37,838 bases of DNA, from positions 1 to 37,838 of the forward strand of contig QCHO01000011.1 of NCBI GenBank assembly GCA_003279535.1. Direction: 5' to 3'. Position numbers and translations under genes: made by a program. The DNA is from Prochlorococcus sp. AG-402-C22. Lineage in GTDB: Bacteria; Cyanobacteriota; Cyanobacteriia; PCC-6307; Cyanobiaceae. Under the pieces are notes generated by a model, which was not told the DNA's origin, did not search any database, and saw only the letters and a program-made list of their open reading frames with translations. This document shows positions 35,562 through 37,838 of the stretch, in pieces (the stretch's first letter is position 1; each line of letters starts with the position of its first letter).

Positions 35562-36377
35562 ATGGAGATTAATGTGTTTGGTATTGTTTATTTAGTTGGA
35601 GCAGGTCCTGGTGACCCTGAGCTTTTAACTCTTAAAGCTTTACGTTTAATAAAAAATTGTGATGCATTAGTTCATGATGCATTAATTCCAGATGAAATAA
35701 TTAAAGAGGCAGGAAAAAATACAGAAATTTATCATGTAGGCAAAAGAGCTGGCAAGTGTTCTGTACCTCAGGCTGAAACAAATGCTCTTATTTTGAAATT
35801 AGCTAAAGAAGGTAAAAATGTTGTAAGGCTTAAAGGGGGAGATCCATTCGTTTTTTCGAGGGGTGGTGAAGAGGTATCGATTTTAGAAAAAAATGGGATT
35901 TCAGTTGAAATAGTACCTGGTATTACTTCTGGGATAGCTGCTCCTACATATTTTGGTATTCCACTGACCCATAGAGATGCGGCTAGTTCTGTAACTTTCG
36001 TCACTGGACATGAGCATGTAGATAAGGAAAAAAAGAGCGTAAATTGGAGAGATTTAGCCAAATCTTCAGATAGTTTGGTTATTTTTATGGGTATAAAAAA
36101 TATTGAATTTATTGTTGAAGAATTAATTTTAGGTGGTTTATGTAAGGATACAAAATGTGCTGTAATTCAAGAGGCTTCTTTGAAAAATCAAAAATGTTTT
36201 ATAGAGAAATTAGATAATCTCGCAGATAAAATCAAAGATAAAGAATTTTCAGCTCCATCAATTATCATTATTGGAAAAATTGTTGAATTTAAGGTTAATA
36301 ACAATATAACTAAAGTATCTGATGTCTATTTACCAGATATCAATAAAGTTCAATTATATAATAAATCCCAAAAGTAA
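35562..36377 (+). CDS. cobA: Uroporphyrinogen-III C-methyltransferase (SUMT)
   Basis: Methylates uroporphyrinogen III at C2 and C7 with SAM to precorrin-2, the branch to siroheme and cobalamin-type corrinoids. Motifs: VYLVGAGPGDPELLTLKALR at the N-terminus, VRLKGGDPFVFSRGGEE near residue 87, VPGITSGIAAPTYFGIPLTH, and FVTGHEHVD. It is a stand-alone SUMT (271 residues), not fused to CysG-type dehydrogenase or HemD. Start options are ATG at 35562 or GTG at 35574; the latter has GGAG six bases before it. I keep the ATG. The last 28 bp overlap the converging pabC gene. Confidence 0.95.
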   Translation: MEINVFGIVYLVGAGPGDPELLTLKALRLIKNCDALVHDALIPDEIIKEAGKNTEIYHVGKRAGKCSVPQAETNALILKLAKEGKNVVRLKGGDPFVFSRGGEEVSILEKNGISVEIVPGITSGIAAPTYFGIPLTHRDAASSVTFVTGHEHVDKEKKSVNWRDLAKSSDSLVIFMGIKNIEFIVEELILGGLCKDTKCAVIQEASLKNQKCFIEKLDNLADKIKDKEFSAPSIIIIGKIVEFKVNNNITKVSDVYLPDINKVQLYNKSQK

Positions 36378-37177
36378 ATTGGATTGAATTTAGGTTTAAG
36401 CTTTAAATCATTAACTTGATTAATTTGTCTGCAAGATAAGCTATTAATTGCAACTACTATGTCACCATTTTGAAATTCTGGAGATATTAATTCTTCTTTT
36501 ACAATTTTTAATTTCAAAGCCTTTGCAACCATGATTCCTTCTAAACAGCCGCTCTCTTTTCTAGGTGTTATCCATTGATTATTCCTTTTAATTAGGAGAT
36601 TAAATGTGCTTCCACAACACAGTTCGCCGGACGTATTTAAAATAATAGAATCATCAAAACATTTTTCATCAGCCTCTTTCAAAACTTGTATTGCCTGATT
36701 ATATGAAAATGTTTTGCATTTACTTATAAGACTGAATTCATTTCTTTTTTCCGTTTGACTAATTAAAACGCTTATCGGATTAAAATTTGGTTTTATTCTA
36801 TAGAACTCAAGCCATAAATTATCTAAATCTTTTGTCTCTAGAGTGCTATCAATTGTTAGTGCTCGACCTTCATTAGTTCCTCGACTATAGTTTATTCTTA
36901 CTGAAGCAAATTGATCATTCTTAAGCGATAATTTTTTAATTCCATCATTAATAAGTTTTTTCAAAGTTAATTCATTTATTTTTAGATTAATATCTAAAAG
37001 TTTGCTACTTTTTTCTAACCTTTTTAGATGTTCATCAAAAAGAATAGGTTTGTTTTTCTTTATTAAAATGGTTTCAAATATACCATCTCCAAATTTTAAA
37101 CCTCTATTATTCGCCGAAATTAATATTTTATCAATATCTAACCATTGATCCTTGTGCCAACCTAGAGTTTCTCTCAT
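36350..37177 (-). CDS. pabC: Aminodeoxychorismate lyase-like class IV aminotransferase
   Basis: PLP enzyme of fold type IV. In context it should release p-aminobenzoate from 4-amino-4-deoxychorismate for folate synthesis, acting after PabB. The 275 residues show RGLKFGDGIFETILIKKNKP, the PLP-lysine region SKCKTFSYNQAIQVLKEA, DDSIILNTSGELCCGSTFNL, and the phosphate-binding SGCLEGIM. The family also contains branched-chain and D-amino-acid aminotransferases; the ATGA overlap with pabB (37174-37177) is the main reason for choosing PabC. Its 3' end overlaps cobA by 28 bp on the opposite strand. Confidence 0.87.
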   Translation of the reverse strand: MRETLGWHKDQWLDIDKILISANNRGLKFGDGIFETILIKKNKPILFDEHLKRLEKSSKLLDINLKINELTLKKLINDGIKKLSLKNDQFASVRINYSRGTNEGRALTIDSTLETKDLDNLWLEFYRIKPNFNPISVLISQTEKRNEFSLISKCKTFSYNQAIQVLKEADEKCFDDSIILNTSGELCCGSTFNLLIKRNNQWITPRKESGCLEGIMVAKALKLKIVKEELISPEFQNGDIVVAINSLSCRQINQVNDLKLKPKFNPIYFWDLLYN

Positions 37178-37838
37178 TTTAATGCATCAATTAAAGGTAA
37201 AAGTTTCCACTTAAGTTCATTAGTTTCCTCTTCAGGATTAGAGTCAATAACAATTCCGCAGCCAGCATATATCTTGATTTTTTTATGTTTGATTAAAAAT
37301 GACCGGATTAGTATATTGCTGTCAAACTCTCCATTCCAATCAAGCTTTATAAATGATCCACAGTAAGGTCCGCGTTCATATTCTTCTAATTCAAAAAGTC
37401 TCTGGCATGATCTTAATTTTGGTGCTCCTGTAATAGAACCCCCTGGCCAGCAAGATTTTAGTAAATCAACCCAGTTCTTGTTTTTCTTTAATTTTCCTCT
37501 AATTACTGAAGTTAGATGATGAACTTTTAAGAAACTTTCAAGTTTTAATATTTCTGGAACCATAATGCTTCCTGTTTCGCAAACTTTACTTAAATCATTT
37601 CTTATTAGGTCCACGATCATTATATTTTCGGCTCTATCTTTTTCGTTCGTTATTAAATCGATAGCATTAAGCGCGTCCTGATTTAAATCCTTATCTCTGG
37701 ATCTAGTTCCTTTGATAGGTCTTGATTCTACAAAATTTTTATTATCTATTTTTATAAATCTTTCTGGCGAGGTAGATAATACCGCCTCTTTATAATTATT
37801 ATTATTATTTACTATTATTCCTCCAAAGGGAGCTCTTA
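37174..37838 (-). CDS. pabB: Aminodeoxychorismate synthase component I (partial, 5' end outside window)
   Basis: Chorismate-using enzyme of the anthranilate/aminodeoxychorismate synthase I family. The frame is open from the window edge (37838) to the TGA at 37174, about 220 residues; the ATG at 37620 is an internal Met, not the start. Reading in from the edge: a glycine-rich APFGGIIV, five Asn, then LSTSPERF, SRPIKGTRSRDKD, EKDRAENIMIVDLIRNDL, GSIMVPE, and the catalytic PGGSITGAPKLRS. PabB rather than TrpE is favoured by the overlapping pabC gene downstream; the glutaminase partner PabA is not in view. The N-terminal half of the protein lies beyond the window. Confidence 0.9.
   Translation of the reverse strand, partial: RAPFGGIIVNNNNNYKEAVLSTSPERFIKIDNKNFVESRPIKGTRSRDKDLNQDALNAIDLITNEKDRAENIMIVDLIRNDLSKVCETGSIMVPEILKLESFLKVHHLTSVIRGKLKKNKNWVDLLKSCWPGGSITGAPKLRSCQRLFELEEYERGPYCGSFIKLDWNGEFDSNILIRSFLIKHKKIKIYAGCGIVIDSNPEEETNELKWKLLPLIDALK
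37795..37809. repeat. Trinucleotide repeat (ATT)5 inside pabB
   Basis: Five ATT units on the plus strand encode five consecutive Asn in pabB. A perfect in-frame triplet run of this length is a potential slippage site that would change residue number without breaking the frame. Confidence 0.6.

Noticed and set aside
1-37838. tRNA, rRNA, CRISPR, insertion sequence, prophage or defence system
   Set aside because: No cloverleaf-like cluster, spaced repeats, transposase, integrase or nuclease/methylase genes seen; nearly all sequence is core metabolism and information genes.

Overview
The window is a very AT-rich, tightly packed piece of a marine picocyanobacterial chromosome. Gene content, gene order and protein sequences point to Prochlorococcus, most likely a high-light-adapted strain. 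Supporting signs are a DUF3134 protein and a DUF1400 protein (cyanobacterial families), a cyanobacterial group 2 sigma factor, sucrose-phosphate synthase, a phytol-kinase-like protein, intergenic gaps mostly below 100 bp, and frequent TTG or overlapping starts. I see no tRNA, rRNA, insertion sequence, prophage or CRISPR array. The strain assignment is inference.

Layout. 1-6529: the 3' end of a type IIA topoisomerase A subunit (gyrA/parC-like) faces a leftward cluster dnaN > PRC-barrel protein > purL > purF. 6530-6866: the only gene-free stretch above 300 bp, a strong candidate replication origin. It holds four to five DnaA-box-like 9-mers and, abutting a tandem pair, four TAG trinucleotides (CTA on the other strand) followed by an extremely AT-rich tract. 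6867-10407: leftward ABC1-family kinase > exported DUF1400 protein > thrC. 10476-16722: rightward recN, uvrA (DNA repair) and spsA (sucrose-phosphate synthase). 16656-18250: leftward DUF3134 > mraY > small conserved protein, the last overlapping the spsA 3' end antisense. 18304-19749: a small membrane protein and argG. 19753-21180: leftward aroE > rpsF. 21298-23214: dnaK. 23202-24284: leftward FAD amino-acid oxidase. 24332-25186: purU. 25197-29138: leftward acnB > ClC transporter. 29236-30303: DAHP synthase. 30296-31962: leftward group 2 sigma factor > phytol-kinase-like protein. 32170-35531: leftward MFS transporter > ppk. 35562-36377: cobA. 36350-37838: leftward pabB (cut by the window end) > pabC.

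How the genes fit together. Most are core housekeeping functions: replication (dnaN, topoisomerase), repair (recN, uvrA), purine synthesis and one-carbon supply (purL, purF, purU), aromatic and folate synthesis (aroG-type DAHP synthase, aroE, pabB/pabC), amino acids (thrC, argG), cell wall (mraY), tetrapyrrole branch (cobA), compatible solute (spsA), polyphosphate (ppk), and protein folding and translation (dnaK, rpsF). Compaction is extreme: at least five convergent gene pairs overlap at their 3' ends and several tandem pairs overlap or nearly touch at stop/start codons. No novel defence or mobile system is visible. The most notable signal is the origin architecture, which resembles the DnaA-box plus DnaA-trio unwinding element described in Bacillus subtilis.
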